A DNA stretch of 64,000 bases from Streptomyces sp. SPB162 (lineage in GTDB: Bacteria; Actinomycetota; Actinomycetes; Streptomycetales; Streptomycetaceae), in assembly GCF_029504575.1 (NCBI RefSeq), contig NZ_JAQFII010000001.1, positions 1,450,501-1,514,500 on the forward strand, given 5' to 3'. Positions 63,177 through 64,000 of this stretch are shown piece by piece. The notes below the pieces were generated by a model, which ran no database searches, had not been told where the DNA came from, and was given only the letters and a program-made list of their open reading frames with translations. Every line of letters starts with the position of its first letter. Within the stretch, counting starts at the first letter, position 1. Position numbers and translations under genes: made by a program.

Positions 63177-64000
<824 letters not shown>

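Overview
The window is a stretch of high-GC actinobacterial chromosome, almost certainly Streptomyces. It has very GC-rich coding DNA, GTG/TTG starts, short overlaps between genes, the sporulation division protein SsgB, and a gene order (hisS - relA - apt - secFD - yajC - ruvBAC - yebC - pdxTS - pimB/acyltransferase/pgsA - thrS - ssgB - cob genes - metNIQ - argH) that I know as conserved Streptomyces core. I see no prophage, no CRISPR array, no intact transposase and no biosynthetic cluster. The accessory-looking signals are non-coding repeats and small regulatory elements.

Layout. 1-7.1 kb: hisS and a metallo-hydrolase (minus), a membrane-tethered cyclophilin and a DUF349 protein (plus), then relA (minus). 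7.2-16.2 kb: a long minus-strand housekeeping run of apt, secF, secD, yajC, ruvB, ruvA, ruvC, yebC, pdxT and pdxS. 16.3-19.7 kb: a LemA-like protein and a coupled phosphatidylinositol-mannoside-type unit (PimB-like mannosyltransferase, acyltransferase, CDP-alcohol phosphotransferase). 20-28.7 kb: an EF-G-like GTPase (frameshifted), a membrane protein, a HIT protein, thrS (frameshifted), and a DUF4365 nuclease-like gene coupled to a large unknown. 28.9-38.9 kb: a DnaQ-type exonuclease, two tRNA-Val(CAC), ssgB, a CGNR regulator, a MITE-like inverted-repeat element, a DsbA-like protein, a double GNAT, pabB/pabC, a tRNA cluster (Gly, Cys, three near-identical Val(GAC)), a zinc-ribbon protein and an APH-fold protein. 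39-45 kb: two small genes, a Ser/Thr kinase, a 25-bp tandem repeat, two coupled acyl-CoA dehydrogenases behind a TetR-type operator, and a SpoU methyltransferase. 45.4-51.8 kb: corrinoid/siroheme genes (CysG-like fusion, giant BluB-CobT fusion, CobL). 52-64 kb: acetyltransferases, a methyltransferase, metQ-metI-metN with a Cys/Met-rich leader peptide, a sigma-like factor, glpQ, plsC (frameshifted), a TetR/MFS pair (MFS frameshifted) and the 3' part of argH.

Four otherwise intact genes (EF-G-like, thrS, plsC-like, MFS) are each broken by one extra base in a G or C run. Because one of them is thrS, I read this first as a systematic homopolymer error in the sequence rather than real gene decay.

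The observation I rate highest is a 26-codon leader ORF upstream of metNIQ that ends in alternating Cys and Met codons. It looks like a translational attenuator for sulfur amino acid uptake. Other points of interest are the roughly 480-residue Pro/Ala-rich extension on a BluB-CobT fusion with a six-codon upstream ORF, a KstR2-like palindrome before the acyl-CoA dehydrogenase pair, a 200-bp terminal-inverted-repeat element, a 25-bp VNTR, and the DUF4365 two-gene unit.
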